A stretch of 64,000 bases of DNA from Meghimatium bilineatum (GCA_034231615.1 CM067317.1:20729379-20793378), one strand, 5' to 3'; shown: positions 35,501-43,454, counted from the first letter of the stretch. Numbers and translations: made by a program. Notes: a model not told the origin generated them from the letters alone.

Positions 35501-36198
35501 AATGTATGCAATAAAATTTCATCCTATCTTTTGCATTTTTATTTTGACACCTTTGTCTGTTCCTCGCTCTCTATTTCTAATAAGAAAATATGTATAATTT
35601 TACCTCCTGAAGTGCTGTGTCACATAGTGTAAACTGGTTTTCATTAATTTCCTCATAATCTTTCTTTTTTTCAGTGCATATTAAAACCTCTTTTCTGTGA
35701 TCTGTTTTTAAAATATTAGTTTTTGTTCATCTTTAAGTTGTAGGACAACTATACAAGTTAGTCTGTACAGTCTAAATCTTCTGGTTATTTCATTAAGTTC
35801 TTTGGATTCCAAATTTATTTTCTATTGACAATTTCATTATCCATTCTATAGCTAAGGAAAGTAAATAGTGACAAGACACACCCCAGTTTTCATCTTAAAA
35901 AAGATCAGAAGTCATTCACATGGAACTCAACATTTCATTCCTTCATATGTTGCATTTAGCTGATTATATCAAAGAATTCTCACTCTATTATTTAGCATGT
36001 GTAAAATGTTCCAACTTTTTATTGTGGTTCATTGATAAGAACTTCATAATAGAAGAAAATATGAATAAACCAGAACTATTTTATTCACTGTTTCATCAAC
36101 AGAACTATCTGAGATCCAGTGGTTGCCCATGGAGATCAATCACAGTTGTGGGAGAAGATCAGAAATGTCCCCAGTTTGAAACAGCCATTGCTGCCTAA
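7309..36198 (+). CDS. Gelsolin/severin-like actin-binding protein (3 gelsolin domains, 368 aa), 13 coding exons
   Basis: Coding exons: 7309-7324, 9648-9728, 10943-11016, 12381-12455, 16269-16340, 18667-18797, 19886-19997, 23494-23604, 26875-26958, 29264-29349, 33551-33623, 34198-34293, 36103-36198. They total 1107 nt and join without a frameshift into 368 residues plus TAA. Domain G1 spans about residues 45-160 ([58 protein letters not shown]). G2 is about 178-262 ([21 protein letters not shown]). G3 is about 272-360 ([34 protein letters not shown]). Family knowledge: such proteins bind, sever and cap actin filaments in a calcium- and phosphoinositide-dependent way in the cytoplasm. The length matches three-domain severin or earthworm actin-modulator proteins, not six-domain gelsolin. 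No signal peptide is visible, so a cytoplasmic form is inferred. All introns are GT-AG except intron 5 (GC-AG). The start is favoured by A at -3 and by the early residues that follow ([20 protein letters not shown]), typical of this family. Confidence 0.93.
7560..8840 (-). mobile_element. LINE remnant with RT palm, in gelsolin-like intron 1
   Basis: Minus-strand frames give [15 protein letters not shown], then [18 protein letters not shown], the RT catalytic FADD box, then [15 protein letters not shown] (TA)n run at 8559-8592 breaks into the domain. The part down to 7560 holds the C-terminal region in several frames. Confidence 0.75.
9648..9728 (+). CDS. Gelsolin-like gene, coding exon 2 (residues 6-32)
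   Basis: Acceptor ATTCTAG, donor A|GTAAGT. Encodes the N-terminal extension [20 protein letters not shown] that precedes domain G1 in three-domain gelsolins. It starts and ends within codons that match exons 1 and 3. Confidence 0.92.
9925..10096 (+). mobile_element. pogo/Tigger-like MITE, 172 bp, TA-flanked
   Basis: Starts CAGTAAAATCCCATTATAAC and ends, in reverse complement, CAGTGGAATCTCTCTATAGT, with TA on both outer sides. The CAGT ends and the TA duplication are typical of pogo-type Tc1/mariner elements. A same-length copy in opposite orientation is at 41173-41344. Confidence 0.7.
10943..11016 (+). CDS. Gelsolin-like gene, coding exon 3 (residues 33-57)
   Basis: Acceptor TTTTATTTTCAG, donor GAG|GTTAGT. 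Encodes AEPAWKDVG followed by YVWRIE, the first strand of domain G1. Confidence 0.93.
11470..11720 (+). mobile_element. tRNA-derived SINE, family 1
   Basis: tRNA-like head with an A-box (TAGTGGTTCAGCCATTTGC) and a weak B-box (TGTTTGAATCACG). The body carries AAAGCTACGGAGTTACGTAC and CTCAGCAGGCAACATGCTGC, ending CCTCTACACCTTTTCAAC. Same body as 43455-43720. Confidence 0.75.
12381..12455 (+). CDS. Gelsolin-like gene, coding exon 4 (residues 58-82)
   Basis: Acceptor TTTTCAACAG, donor CAT|GTAGGC. Encodes [13 protein letters not shown] and GDSYIVL, the core beta strands of G1. Begins and ends on codon boundaries. Confidence 0.95.
12594..12830 (-). mobile_element. tRNA-derived SINE, family 1, reverse copy
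   Basis: Reverse complement shows a tRNA-like head with B-box TGGGTTCAATACC and a body matching 43455-43720. It lies just inside gelsolin-like intron 4. Confidence 0.7.
12969..13178. repeat. Two tandem 120-bp units next to a minisatellite
   Basis: The word CTGTCCTACAATAAAACC occurs at 12986 and 13106, and the following sequence repeats in step (ACTAACC, AAAGGG, GAA.AAAAACAGA). The unit's end (CCATCTTC.ACTGCT.GTCCTAT) is the monomer of the array that follows. Confidence 0.75.
13175..13600. repeat. Minisatellite, about 11 units of 39 or 33 bp
   Basis: Unit core CATCTTCTACTGCTAGTCCT followed by ATGAACTGGTGTCATATT. Some units lack 6 bp in the middle. Because 39 and 33 are both multiples of three, one frame stays open for about 137 codons, but this is repeat arithmetic inside an intron and not good evidence for a gene. 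Confidence 0.85.
15400..15815 (+). mobile_element. LINE 3' remnant with (TGA)n tail
   Basis: The frame at 15435-15671 reads [20 protein letters not shown] and [15 protein letters not shown], the post-RT cysteine region of one LINE group. The copy ends in a short GATGAT repeat near 15797-15818. Related copies are at 22180-23220 and 45830-46262. Confidence 0.75.
16269..16340 (+). CDS. Gelsolin-like gene, coding exon 5 (residues 83-106), ends at a GC donor
   Basis: Acceptor CATTTTAG. Encodes [13 protein letters not shown], the G1 segment that includes the WIG motif. The exon ends CAG followed by GCAAGT, so the next intron is of the rare GC-AG class. The frame and the family sequence (STQ then DEYG) fix the junction. 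Confidence 0.93.
17158..17290 (+). mobile_element. Possible tRNA-derived SINE fragment
   Basis: GTTAGCTCAGTTGGCTTCC is a good A-box-like stretch; GGTTTAATTGCC is a weak B-box 30 bases on. No cloverleaf and no second copy in the window. Confidence 0.35.
17770..17905. repeat. Interspersed repeat shared with 20795-21060
   Basis: TGATTATATAGAACATTTAA then TCCAATAAATAATATTAC and TAGTCTGTGACTGTT occur here once and twice at 20795-21060. Class unknown. Confidence 0.55.
18110..18290 (+). mobile_element. Possible tRNA-derived SINE fragment
   Basis: TGGCTGAGAAGTTAGAACATTG followed by GTGTTCGTCTATGGC resembles A and B boxes of a tRNA with a long extra arm. No second copy seen. Confidence 0.35.
18667..18797 (+). 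CDS. Gelsolin-like gene, coding exon 6 (residues 107-149)
   Basis: Acceptor CATTTCAG, donor AC|GTATGT. Encodes [14 protein letters not shown], where gelsolin G1 has its calcium-binding acidic residues and the start of the long helix, then [20 protein letters not shown]. Ends two bases into a threonine codon. Confidence 0.95.
18942..19217 (-). mobile_element. SINE-like (GAA)n-tail element, long type
   Basis: Reads TTCTCAAACTCCTGCAG, CATGGTTTATAGC, GACACATCCGATTT, GGGACAGCCAATGAG and the 5'-end word GTCCTGCAACACA. It lies in gelsolin-like intron 6. Confidence 0.75.
19300..19735 (+). mobile_element. LINE 3' remnant, same family as 49670-50295
   Basis: Broken frames read [12 protein letters not shown] and [16 protein letters not shown], and the start resembles the [15 protein letters not shown] part of the copy at 49670. 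Stops throughout. It sits just before exon 7. Confidence 0.7.
19886..19997 (+). CDS. Gelsolin-like gene, coding exon 7 (residues 150-187)
   Basis: Acceptor ATCTTTCAG, donor GAG|GTATAA. Encodes the end of G1 ([10 protein letters not shown]) and the G1-G2 linker with the basic stretch RLLHFRR. This stretch aligns with one of gelsolin's phosphoinositide-binding segments. Ends at the first G2 strand (HIVVRE). Confidence 0.93.
20100..20585 (+). mobile_element. LINE 3' remnant, split by a SINE at 20219-20494
   Basis: The left piece (AATGGTCTGGGCATGATTTT) and the right piece (TTTTGTGCTGATGGCTCCAA, CCCTATGACCCTGATGG) are continuous in the related copy at 31900-32180. The SINE separates them here. 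Confidence 0.75.
20219..20494 (-). mobile_element. SINE-like (GAA)n-tail element, long type, inserted in a LINE
   Basis: Starts at the (TTC)n end TTCTTCTT and runs to the GTCCTGACAGCACACG word. Flanked by TCCAAATG at 20211-20218 and 20495-20502, an 8-bp target-site duplication. Confidence 0.82.
20618..20750 (-). mobile_element. SINE-like (GAA)n-tail element, truncated
   Basis: Shares TTCTCACACTCCTGC, TCATGGTTTACAGC and GACACATCTGACTTCATCAT with the long type. Confidence 0.65.
20795..21060. repeat. Two copies of the 17770 repeat with a SINE piece between them
   Basis: Copies at about 20795-20857 and 20968-21060 share TAGTCTGTGA, GATTATATAGAAC and TTTAATCCAAT. The stretch between (20858-20968) is a SINE fragment on the plus strand (CATTCCGTTCTCCGGACTAC ... 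GTTTGAGAACGAATGCAGAAG). Confidence 0.6.
21785..22165 (+). mobile_element. tRNA-derived SINE, family 1, interrupted by another SINE
   Basis: Head before 21806 and from 21960 on (GGGTTAAGTTTTTCAC, B-box CAGGTTCAAATCCC), body with CAGAGATCACTGGGGATTAT, ACTCTCAGCAGG and GGACAGAGTACATATGGGGT. Matches 43455-43720. Confidence 0.75.
21807..21959 (+). mobile_element. SINE-like (GAA)n-tail element, short type, inside a tRNA-SINE
   Basis: CGAAGATGGATGTGGTGGGC, GCGCAAATAAAATGG, GAGTTTGAGAATGAACGCTG then GAAGAAGAA. Flanked by a perfect 10-bp duplication GGGTTAAGTT at 21797-21806 and 21960-21969, placed in the A-box region of the host SINE. Confidence 0.85.
22180..23220 (+). mobile_element. LINE remnant with RT domain, in gelsolin-like intron 7
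   Basis: Frames show FIDY then [18 protein letters not shown], later RYADYTIL where the active site should be YADD, then [36 protein letters not shown] and [16 protein letters not shown]. Many stops. The catalytic aspartate change makes it inactive even apart from the stops. Confidence 0.82.
23494..23604 (+). CDS. Gelsolin-like gene, coding exon 8 (residues 188-224)
   Basis: Acceptor AAAATTTCAG, donor AAA|GTGAGT. Encodes [14 protein letters not shown] and the following YQYNG, the core of domain G2, ending NPMERTK. Confidence 0.95.
23605..26874 (+). other. Gelsolin-like intron 8, mostly unrecognised AT-rich sequence
   Basis: Apart from the duplication at 24470-24945, nothing was recognised. 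A short hairpin CCTAAGCT...AGCTTAGG lies at 25361-25383. Confidence 0.5.
24470..24945. repeat. Direct duplication, about 90 bp at 24470-24560 and 24835-24940
   Basis: Both carry GATCAC(A/G)TTTGTTTTTA, AGAGTTTGAACTTTGT and ATGTTTACC. Class unknown. Confidence 0.5.
26875..26958 (+). CDS. Gelsolin-like gene, coding exon 9 (residues 225-252)
   Basis: Acceptor ACTTTCACAG, donor AGT|GTGAGT. Encodes [19 protein letters not shown], the G2 helix and strand in which other members read like A...I..ERG.....V..D. Codon-boundary exon. Confidence 0.92.
27233..27382 (-). mobile_element. SINE-like (GAA)n-tail element, short type, tail lost
   Basis: Plus-strand words TGTTCTCAAACTTCCACTG, TAGATTTCCAGCAGGATGTA and TTTTATTTGCGCCAGTGGCC match the reverse of 21807-21959. 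Confidence 0.7.
27900..28335 (+). mobile_element. LINE 3' remnant
   Basis: Frames read [40 protein letters not shown] and [16 protein letters not shown], the post-RT region. It ends before a weak reverse tRNA-like head at 28640. Confidence 0.75.
28640..28765 (-). mobile_element. Possible tRNA-derived SINE head
   Basis: Reverse complement has GTGGTTGAGTGGTACAGTGC and AGAGTTCGATCCCCGCC, well-formed A and B boxes about 35 bases apart. No acceptor stem, so not a functional tRNA. Confidence 0.5.
29264..29349 (+). CDS. Gelsolin-like gene, coding exon 10 (residues 253-280)
   Basis: Acceptor TTTTTTTACAG, donor AG|GTAAGT. Encodes [11 protein letters not shown] (family FW..LG) and the linker to G3 ending GRRLL. 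Two bases of an arginine codon remain for exon 11. Confidence 0.9.
29350..30785 (+). other. First part of gelsolin-like intron 10, unrecognised
   Basis: AT-rich. Several TAGGCCTA words occur between 30086 and 30490. No gene or repeat match that I can support. Confidence 0.4.
30790..31400 (+). repeat. Unclassified interspersed repeat, copy 1 (about 0.6 kb)
   Basis: Shares an ordered set of words with 37890-38320: CTCACAGTTTTTAA, AATTTTTTAGTA, TTTGTGA(C/T)(A/G)TCA, TTAAATCATGGCATAATTT, GTGCATAATATCAAACTTTG and AAGTAGGCA. No frame or known ends seen. Confidence 0.6.
31610..31685 (+). repeat. Decayed copy of the exon 11 acceptor region in intron 10
   Basis: TGTGTACTTAAACATCACAG then GGTAAACACTCAGATGGCT, like 33532-33570 at the true exon 11. 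In the gene's frame it meets TAA after eight codons, so it is not usable as an exon. Confidence 0.65.
31900..32185 (+). mobile_element. LINE 3' remnant
   Basis: Frame reads [20 protein letters not shown] and [11 protein letters not shown]; ends GCACCCCTACAACCCTGACG. The intact counterpart of the piece split at 20100-20585. Confidence 0.75.
32540..33110 (-). mobile_element. Retrotransposon RNase H remnant
   Basis: Minus-strand frames read [20 protein letters not shown], with YTDDS in place of the usual YTDGS, then [13 protein letters not shown] and [19 protein letters not shown] related plus-strand copy is at 53390-54120. Confidence 0.78.
33497..33550 (+). repeat. 54-bp in-frame duplication just upstream of exon 11
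   Basis: GGTAAACACTGAGACAGCT at 33497 repeats AGTAAACACTGAGACAGCT at 33551, exactly 54 bp apart. The preceding TATAG could act as acceptor. The 18 codons between are open and in frame with exon 11. Confidence 0.8.
33551..33623 (+). CDS. Gelsolin-like gene, coding exon 11 (residues 281-305)
   Basis: Acceptor AATATTACAG, donor GAT|GTAAGC. Encodes [20 protein letters not shown] and the following LKSD, the first strands of G3. The first third is duplicated 54 bp upstream in the same frame, giving a second possible acceptor at 33496 (see findings). Confidence 0.88.
34198..34293 (+). CDS. Gelsolin-like gene, coding exon 12 (residues 306-337)
   Basis: Acceptor TCTAATCTTAG, donor CAT|GTAGGT. Encodes [19 protein letters not shown], the most family-like stretch of G3, and [10 protein letters not shown] of the G3 helix. 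Confidence 0.95.
34370..35415 (+). mobile_element. LINE with RT domain, ends in (TTGA)n, in gelsolin-like intron 12
   Basis: [11 protein letters not shown] stands where RYADDTVLIA is expected, so the catalytic pair is broken. Later KLKATEM and a 3' end CACTTGATTGATTGATTGA. The 3' part matches 48170-48450 and 63545-63765. Confidence 0.8.
36103..36198 (+). CDS. Gelsolin-like gene, last coding exon 13 (residues 338-368, stop)
   Basis: Acceptor TTTCATCAACAG. Encodes [19 protein letters not shown] and the C-terminal QFETAIAA, then TAA at 36196-36198. This matches the end of a G3 domain, so the protein stops after three domains. Confidence 0.93.
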   Translation, partial: NYLRSSGCPWRSITVVGEDQKCPQFETAIAA

Positions 36199-37292
36199 TT
36201 CATTTACAACAGTCTCCTGCAATTGAAATTCGGTGCTAGCACAGAGTTAATCATAGGAGAGATTTTAACAGAGGGACTTTTATGTTAATTCAGTTTTTTA
36301 AAATAATCATTTCATTAGTTCTCATATAGTTATTTTTTTCTTCCCTTTTGAAGTTAATATCTTTTAAATTAATCACATATATTTACTACTGTAAGCAGTA
36401 ATATATAAGATTGAACATATAATTCTACAAAAACAGAATAGCTACTAGACACAATCGTTAGTTATGACATTACACAATTAAATCGACATTGTTGTCTTGA
36501 TTCTCAATAATAATGAGCAATAGAGCTATTGTATACTTTTGTGCAATTTCTATTTGGGTGGGTGGGGGGGGGGTTCTCTCCAGAACTTTGTTTCATACCC
36601 AGAAGACTACTACTCTCCTACGCAGTGCTGCTTTGAGAAGAAGAGTTCCTTCCTAGTCAGAGAAGGTGACGTTGACATGCTGTCAGGCTTCCACAATAGT
36701 AGTATTTTTTTAATTAGAATATCTATGTATTGTTGCCTTTTGTATATCACAATAATTAGGATTGTTCATTTTATATCCAAGTAAAAATTAAACTAACGCT
36801 CGTAGATGTATGTGGAGAAAACGATTATATTTACAGCTTACTACTTAACAGAATGTGATGATTTTTCTCAAGCTGTTTCTGTAATTTTTAAGGCTGAATT
36901 TGCCATGAATCAGATCTATAAAATCTAGTATAGCACTTCAAGTAAAGCTACTGAAAGCACTTCAAGAAAAACTACTAAAGTACTAACAGTAAAAATACTG
37001 AAGGCACAATTTTAAATAGAACAAACAAAGTTATATAGAAGGAAAAACTCCTCATTGTGGGAAAATATAATAACCATCACAATTTTTGTAAACATATATT
37101 TCTTTTGGTATGAATAGTTAATTATTGCTAGTATGTTTAAATTGGGACTGTAAGATAACTAGAATAAATCTAACCTCAGTTCAAAACAAGTAAATTTAAA
37201 CTTGTTATAAATCAAAACAGGAATGTTTGAGAGAAAGAAAAACTACAAGGAACACATTCTTTACACAAAATATATCCTCAGAACAAAATAAA
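36199..37292 (+). other. Gelsolin-like 3' UTR region with candidate polyadenylation signals
   Basis: AT-rich and free of a convincing gene. AATAAA occurs at 37163-37168 and 37287-37292, with another at 37634-37639. Which is used cannot be told. A G-rich run lies at 36555-36573. Confidence 0.35.
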
Positions 37293-37889
37293 TTAAAAAT
37301 AGATATCTTTAGACAGGACAAAACCAAATTTTAACAAATAATATCTTCATGAGAAAACATGTCCTTAATATATACTGGTAATATATTTTCAGAAGAATAT
37401 GTCAAACATGCAGCCTACAACTACTAGCAAGTATACCATCTAATGAGACTTAGAACCTAGCCTATGAGGCTGCTTGAATAATCCAAATTGTTACCCATTT
37501 GTCAATTTGTTAAAAGAATTGTTGTCTTTGTGCTGCTATCTGTCTTTTGTTCTCTCCTTGATTCCATAACTCCTGCTGTTAACTGTTCAACATATTGTTT
37601 ATTATTATTCCAGTGATCTGTTTCACAATTTCAAATAAATATTTACTTGTAATATACTGTGTAATATAATGTAATATGTGATACAAAAATGAAAGAGATG
37701 TGCTGCACACCTCTGCTCCACGTGGAGTTTGAAAAATGGAGAATATTTTTAAAATACTATACACGACAAACAAAATCAGAAGGTAGCAGATGGGATTTCC
37801 TGGAATATTATTGACTGATAAAACAAGAGTACAGCTTAGGATTTAAATATGGAACAAGGTTCTTGTCTGGAACATGCGCCTACCAATAT

Positions 37890-38320
37890 ACAGTGCTCAC
37901 AGTTTTTAAATAATTGTCTCATCATAATTTTTTAGTATTTTGTGATGTCATATTCAAATGCAATCGTAAATAGAAAATAGGAAGAACACAGTTTTTGACT
38001 CTCTTGACACACAGACATATAAAGTTTATGAGAGGGGAGTGTGTGGTAGGGGTTAGAATTAGTTCTAAAACTATGCCTAAATCACACCCTGCCCCCTTTC
38101 CCCCCAAACTAAACTCTAGCATTATCCCTTTTCATTAAATCGTGGCATAATTTCGCTAACATTAGCCATTTTTGTTATTTGCAGTGACACGCTCTACAAG
38201 TGATGTATGTACATTGACCACGCCAAAAACTGTGTGCATCATAATGCACTTTCAATGAACCTGTGCATGATATCTAAGTTTGTTCCACATTCCACTTATA
38301 AACGAACTGTTAAGTAGGCA
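37890..38320 (+). repeat. Unclassified interspersed repeat, copy 2
   Basis: Shorter copy of the element at 30790-31400 with the same word order, including TCATTAAATCGTGGCATAAT and GCATGATATCTAAGTTTGTT. Confidence 0.6.
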
Positions 38321-38639
38321 TACATTACAGACAAGAACCGAAACAAATGTTATACTGCCTTTCACCTAGCACAAAATTAATAATTAATTTACAACTCCTT
38401 AATATACTTTATGGAACATTTTTTGGTTCATTTGTTATATGTTGGCTTTACTCACCTGCTCTATTTTCATATTTACATGGTGCATTGAATGTTACATTCT
38501 TATATATATATATATAAATATTTAATCCTTTCAATTGCATACCTGCCGCTGTTGATTCATTTTCAAAAAGGCTACACCAAGCCGATGTCATAATAGTGAT
38601 TTAAATTATTCTTCACTAGTTTTTGCTAAATTTAGCCCT

Positions 38640-38760
38640 CATGTGACCAGCAGTCATCATCATTAAGTGCTATCTCTGCAACGAAGGTTGGCTGCAACAG
38701 ACTTTCAACTGTGTCTCTTGTCTTGGTGGTACACTCTGCTAGATTGTAACCTGACCAGGT
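38640..38760 (-). mobile_element. LINE 3' terminal fragment
   Basis: TCATCATCATTAAGTGCTAT, then GCAACGAAGGTTGGCTGCAA. The reverse complement encodes a decayed LQ.TFVAE.AL motif ending in GATGATGATGA. Same fragment at 53130-53220 (minus) and 55040-55140 (plus). Confidence 0.6.
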
Positions 38761-39871
38761 GGCTCAAATAGCAGTTTTCCTATTGTTTCTAACATCTGTG
38801 GTTTCTGAGCTGTGAAAGGTTTATGACCTTAAGTTTTCTTCAATACTTGATAATAATGGATTACTTATGATTTAGCTTGAAAGCAAATTTTTAGGCAATT
38901 TCAGAGAACTAGAATGAATCCGATGTTGGGGAATTAGTTTGGAGTATGGAGTTGAAAGTAGCAACATTCTGTAGTGCAGACCTAATTAATGATGTGTGCT
39001 CCCATATTACAACCGCAGCACTCTAGACCTAGTAATGTTTGGGAATAATCAACACAGCAACACATGTTAATATTGTCAATTACAGGAGAAATGAGGTCCG
39101 TCCTGCAAATGACATTGATCTAGATTACTTTACTTTTCATTAGGTGTAGGCCTATCTTTTATTATATCTATGTGAGTCATTCTTTGAGGTTCATGCAGAA
39201 CAAACCATTGTGTATGCAGGTATCATAATTTTCATAAGAATGAGATCCTTCTTGGAAATCTGTTCCACCAGATATCAAGGGCTTTCTATGTGAACTAAGC
39301 CTATATGTTTGGGGTTTTATAGTTACAGAATGATATGGTCTACTGATGAATAGCTGAATGTGACTGTATTGTCCAGAAATATATTTGAAAGTATAACCAA
39401 ATATTTTCACTTCAATAATTCCAAATTCATGCCATGAGGACTAGATGTAATTTTTAAGGATATACTTTCTGTTTGATCTTATTCAAACCAAGTCCAGAGA
39501 GCTAATGATGCATGAACAAAATGTTAGCATTGATGAAGCTATGATAACTTTTACAGGAAGACTCCAATTCAAACAGTAGACCTACTGGTATATGAAAAAC
39601 AAACCCCAGGGAATAAAAATTATGTGTGGTCTGAACTTCATTCTGGATATCTCTATAACTTTAAAGTGTATGCTGGATAATCAGACAGATGAAGGATGGA
39701 CTAGGATGTCATGATGTGTAAGGAAGACTGCTTTGCAGCTTTTTGTTTGAACATTTATCAGCAAACATTTTGATAAAAGTAAATGAAGCAAACAGGAAAC
39801 TCATGCTCATTTTGTTTCCTCTCATTTGTTAAATGACAAGTAAAACAAGTCATCACTTCAATGGTATATTC

Positions 39872-40002
39872 TTGCTTTGAATTCAATCTGCAATCATATT
39901 TGTTGTTTTAATTCAATCTGCAATCATATTTGTTGTTGTTTGAATTCAATCTGCAATTATATTTGTTGTTGAATTCAATCTGCAATCATATTTGTTGTTG
40001 GT
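39872..40002. repeat. Short tandem repeat, four units of about 30 bp
   Basis: AATTCAATCTGCAATCATAT then TTGTTGTT recurs four times with small length changes. The rest of 38330-41170 shows nothing else I recognise. Confidence 0.8.
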
Positions 40003-41172
40003 TGGTCCTCGGGAATGATAAAAGTAGACAGTTAAAGTATAATGCAGAAGGTAAAAGTGCTGTGTGATATAGTGCAAGATGAATGGAAAAGATGACAAAG
40101 AGAGAAGATGTTGGACATCATGACGGGTATTAGAATCAGCAACAAAACTAATTGATATAGTAGTACTACTGCCTGAGAATAAATTGTGCTAGTGATAAAC
40201 TATACCAGCTTGCATGGCACATCAGAGAGTAAATGGAAGACAATGTCAACTAGTTTCTCAAAACACAAAGAATGTTTAACAAAAATAACTTCGATCAAGA
40301 ATTATTTTCACTAGACATCAAAGAGAGATCTGGGTAAAAATATTCATTTCCTTCTTTGATCATTGACCTTCAAGGAATGAATGCTATATATAACCTTTGC
40401 GAAATGGCGAGAGTGTCCATCAAGATATTGCTTATGACATACAGCATAAGCATGGATATTATTGTAAATTGCACTATTCTATTTAGTACTTTGAATCTCT
40501 ATAAAGACTATTAGAAGGTTTTTATTGCCTTAATGGTATTTTTTTTCTCATACCAGTTAGATGTAGAATGTAATAACCACATTTACTGTCTTTCATTTTG
40601 AGTAATATGGTGGTCTTACAATAAACATATATACACACACAGCTCATATTTTTGTGTTCAGTTAAGTAATGAGAAATATTTAGTAATGAATTATTGGTAT
40701 GTTCTCTTTCTTGCAACAAGTCACAACAATGGATAAAGTTAAACCTCTAGACTCCTTTTTTTTCCATTGTTCTCCAGTCAAAGTTAGACACTCATATAGA
40801 TTTCATCTATTAACCGTGCTGTGGTCAACCACAGGTGCATATAGCTGTCAGTTAGAGTTGTTTCAGATGGCCATTGTTTTCTTATGGAGTGTTCCAGTGG
40901 GAAGTTTCTATAAAATATGTTATGCAATGTTTTTGAATTGTACACATTTTGGTGTCACTAACTCAAAACTTTCTGTACACGTGTTGTTTGAGTCTTGTGG
41001 CATGTTCTCAATCTAAAAATAATTGTTTGTTCCCTTCTTCCAAGCCTGTAGATAGAACCATCTTTTTGGTTGCATGGGTCAGTTGATATCAATCCGTGTT
41101 AATGAAGCTTTAGATGATGTACTTCATTTCTGTAAATATACTGAATCTTTTATCTGTTATTGGCATATTCTA

Positions 41173-41344
41173 CAGTGGAATCCCTTTAGCGCATCCTTTT
41201 ATAATGAATTTCCCTATATAACAACACTTTTCAAAATCCCCAATTATATTTATTCTATACTGTTTGTGCTGCATATATCGAATTTCTGTTATTACATACA
41301 TATTGTGTCGGTCCAAACCAGATTGTTATAGTGGGATTCACCAG
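41173..41344 (-). mobile_element. pogo/Tigger-like MITE, second copy, 172 bp
   Basis: Starts TA then CAGTGGAATCCCTTTA and matches 9925-10096 in reverse orientation (GCATCCTTTTATAA.GAATTT, CACTTTTCAAAATCCCC). The right end has decayed to GGGATTCACCAG. Confidence 0.65.
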
Positions 41345-42944
41345 TTTTTGCTAGCTGGTCTGATATATGGCAGAGAAAGAGATATGGCCAGTACGTTGCA
41401 CATAAATCGTTAGTTCGGTATCCCTAGTTACAACTTTTCAAATCTCCTGAGTCACAGAAGCTCAGTGCAATAACATGAAATTAAACAGTTGGACTGTTGT
41501 CACATGATTTGGTCACTGATCCATGTATTGAACCAAAAAAATGTAAAATTGTGTAAATTCAGTTGAAAAAAATGTTAGCATATGGAAAAGTTGCTCAGAT
41601 CTTTCAAAGCTAATCACGCCTTTGAATTGAGCCACTCTGCTTGATATTTTACAGCAGTTTCCTCTTATAGACTTCACAGAAGAATGATTTCTTATCCAAT
41701 TTTAAGAGCCACAATGTTTGTGAAATTCTTGTAACATGTCCAATGTCAGTGATCTTATCTACCAAATACATAGCACAGATTTGGTCCTTAGACTTTGACA
41801 ACAACAAAGTCATCTGATTGAAATTAATGTGTAGATAGGTTCACACATTCCAATCCCATATATAATATATATATACCAGCAACACAGTGATAATTACATG
41901 ACCATGGTGACAATTTGACAAGTTATGGCGCATATTGCCATCATATGCATTTAGATTCTTTTTAAAGTAATAATAGAGTAGCTCAGTGGTCAGGTTGATC
42001 TAAAAGTACTTTATGTTGCACTGGTATCTGAGCTCAGTAAAAATACTTTTTAACCCCGCTCAATCTGGCCCACCAACCTAAAAAATTGCCTAAATCTAAC
42101 TTAGAAGTTACTCCAAAACGATGATTTTAGTTATTTTTTTAAATAGAAAATGTAAGTTATAGATAGGCACACCTCTTTTAACAGCAGACATGAGTCCAAT
42201 TTGGTTATACCAGAGCATATTGCTATAAAATAGAAATACAGTTTAGGTTATCATACCACTACCTCATAGAATCTCAAACTATTTTTTTAGTTTGAATGGA
42301 ACACACACACACAATACGAAATTGCAAATAACAACACAAAGTAAGCACATGTCATTCAAGAAACTCACATGCTGATCAAAAGAAACTAACAAAAAAAAAA
42401 GATTCTTGTATGTACATTAAATTTTATTTTATACTACCAGACAAATTGCTAATGAACTCTTTGGGGAATAAATTTGTGACTTTTTAATTACATGTCATAA
42501 CTTTCAATGAAATGTGCATGCATGTACATTATAGAAAATATCTTCCAGATTTTCAAATACAACACAACAGCAGATGTCAAATGAGAGCCATTAACAGTAA
42601 TTATTATAATCACTCTCAGCAGACTACAAAGTTTTGAATTTCGCTGACACACATTCACAAATTTCCTATGCAAACATTGCCTCTTCTTTCAGTCTAGTAA
42701 CTTCCATTGTCCTTAAAGTACCTAGTTTCATACACAGCAATCTTTCATCCAAGATTCACCAAACTTGAAACTCAGAAATTTATGATTTTAAAAAGTGTTA
42801 GTATATTCAGGGCATAGCTATCAATCTTATCATTTTTTGGCAGTAGTGATTTTTTCCTGGCAAAAGACCTGCCGTAATGACAGTCAATATGTGATTTTGT
42901 AAATAAATTATTTAAATGATCTAAAAGGCAATAAATTAACATAT

Positions 42945-43145
42945 TTTCTATAATTGTAGTACTTACAATTAGTAATCTGACATTGATTGTTGAACGATTA
43001 TCAATGGTTGGTTGGTTGCTGATCCAGCGGTCCATGGGCTCATGGCCTTTGACCCAAACGATTATCAATAGATTCACATATTTTCTACAATTCTAGTACT
43101 TACAATTCATAATCTGATATTGATTATTGAACGATTATCAATGAT
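42945..43145. repeat. Direct duplication in the spacer between the two genes
   Basis: TAGTACTTACAATT.(A/G)TAATCTGA.ATTGATT(G/A)TTG followed by AACGATTATCAATG occurs at about 42956 and 43094. Confidence 0.7.
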
Positions 43146-43454
43146 AAGTATTGCTAGTGTTGTTGAATCCAGAAGGAAGTTAGAAATAGCATTGTTAGAC
43201 ATAATAACTAAGATATTGGGGTGACAGTTGTGGTCTCATCACAAAAATCAAAGTAACCTAAATAGAAGATGAAGTCAGATATATCAGGTAAAAAAAGCAG
43301 ATATTAAAAACTGTAAACTATGACATAAATGCATACATTTTCCAGAATACATCCTTTTAATGAATAAGAATTTGAGAATGAACACAGAATAAGTGCAAAG
43401 CGCAAGTAATTTATTGGCACTTCTGAAGTATGGAAAAAGAAAAGACAAAAATTT

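Noticed and set aside
40699-41016. 105-codon frame in the spacer between the two genes
   Set aside because: No domain, no similarity to repeats in the window, and no splice or promoter context.
41980-42070. tRNA-like stretch GTAGCTCAGTGGTCAGGTTG
   Set aside because: Only an A-box-like word; no convincing B-box, stem or second copy.
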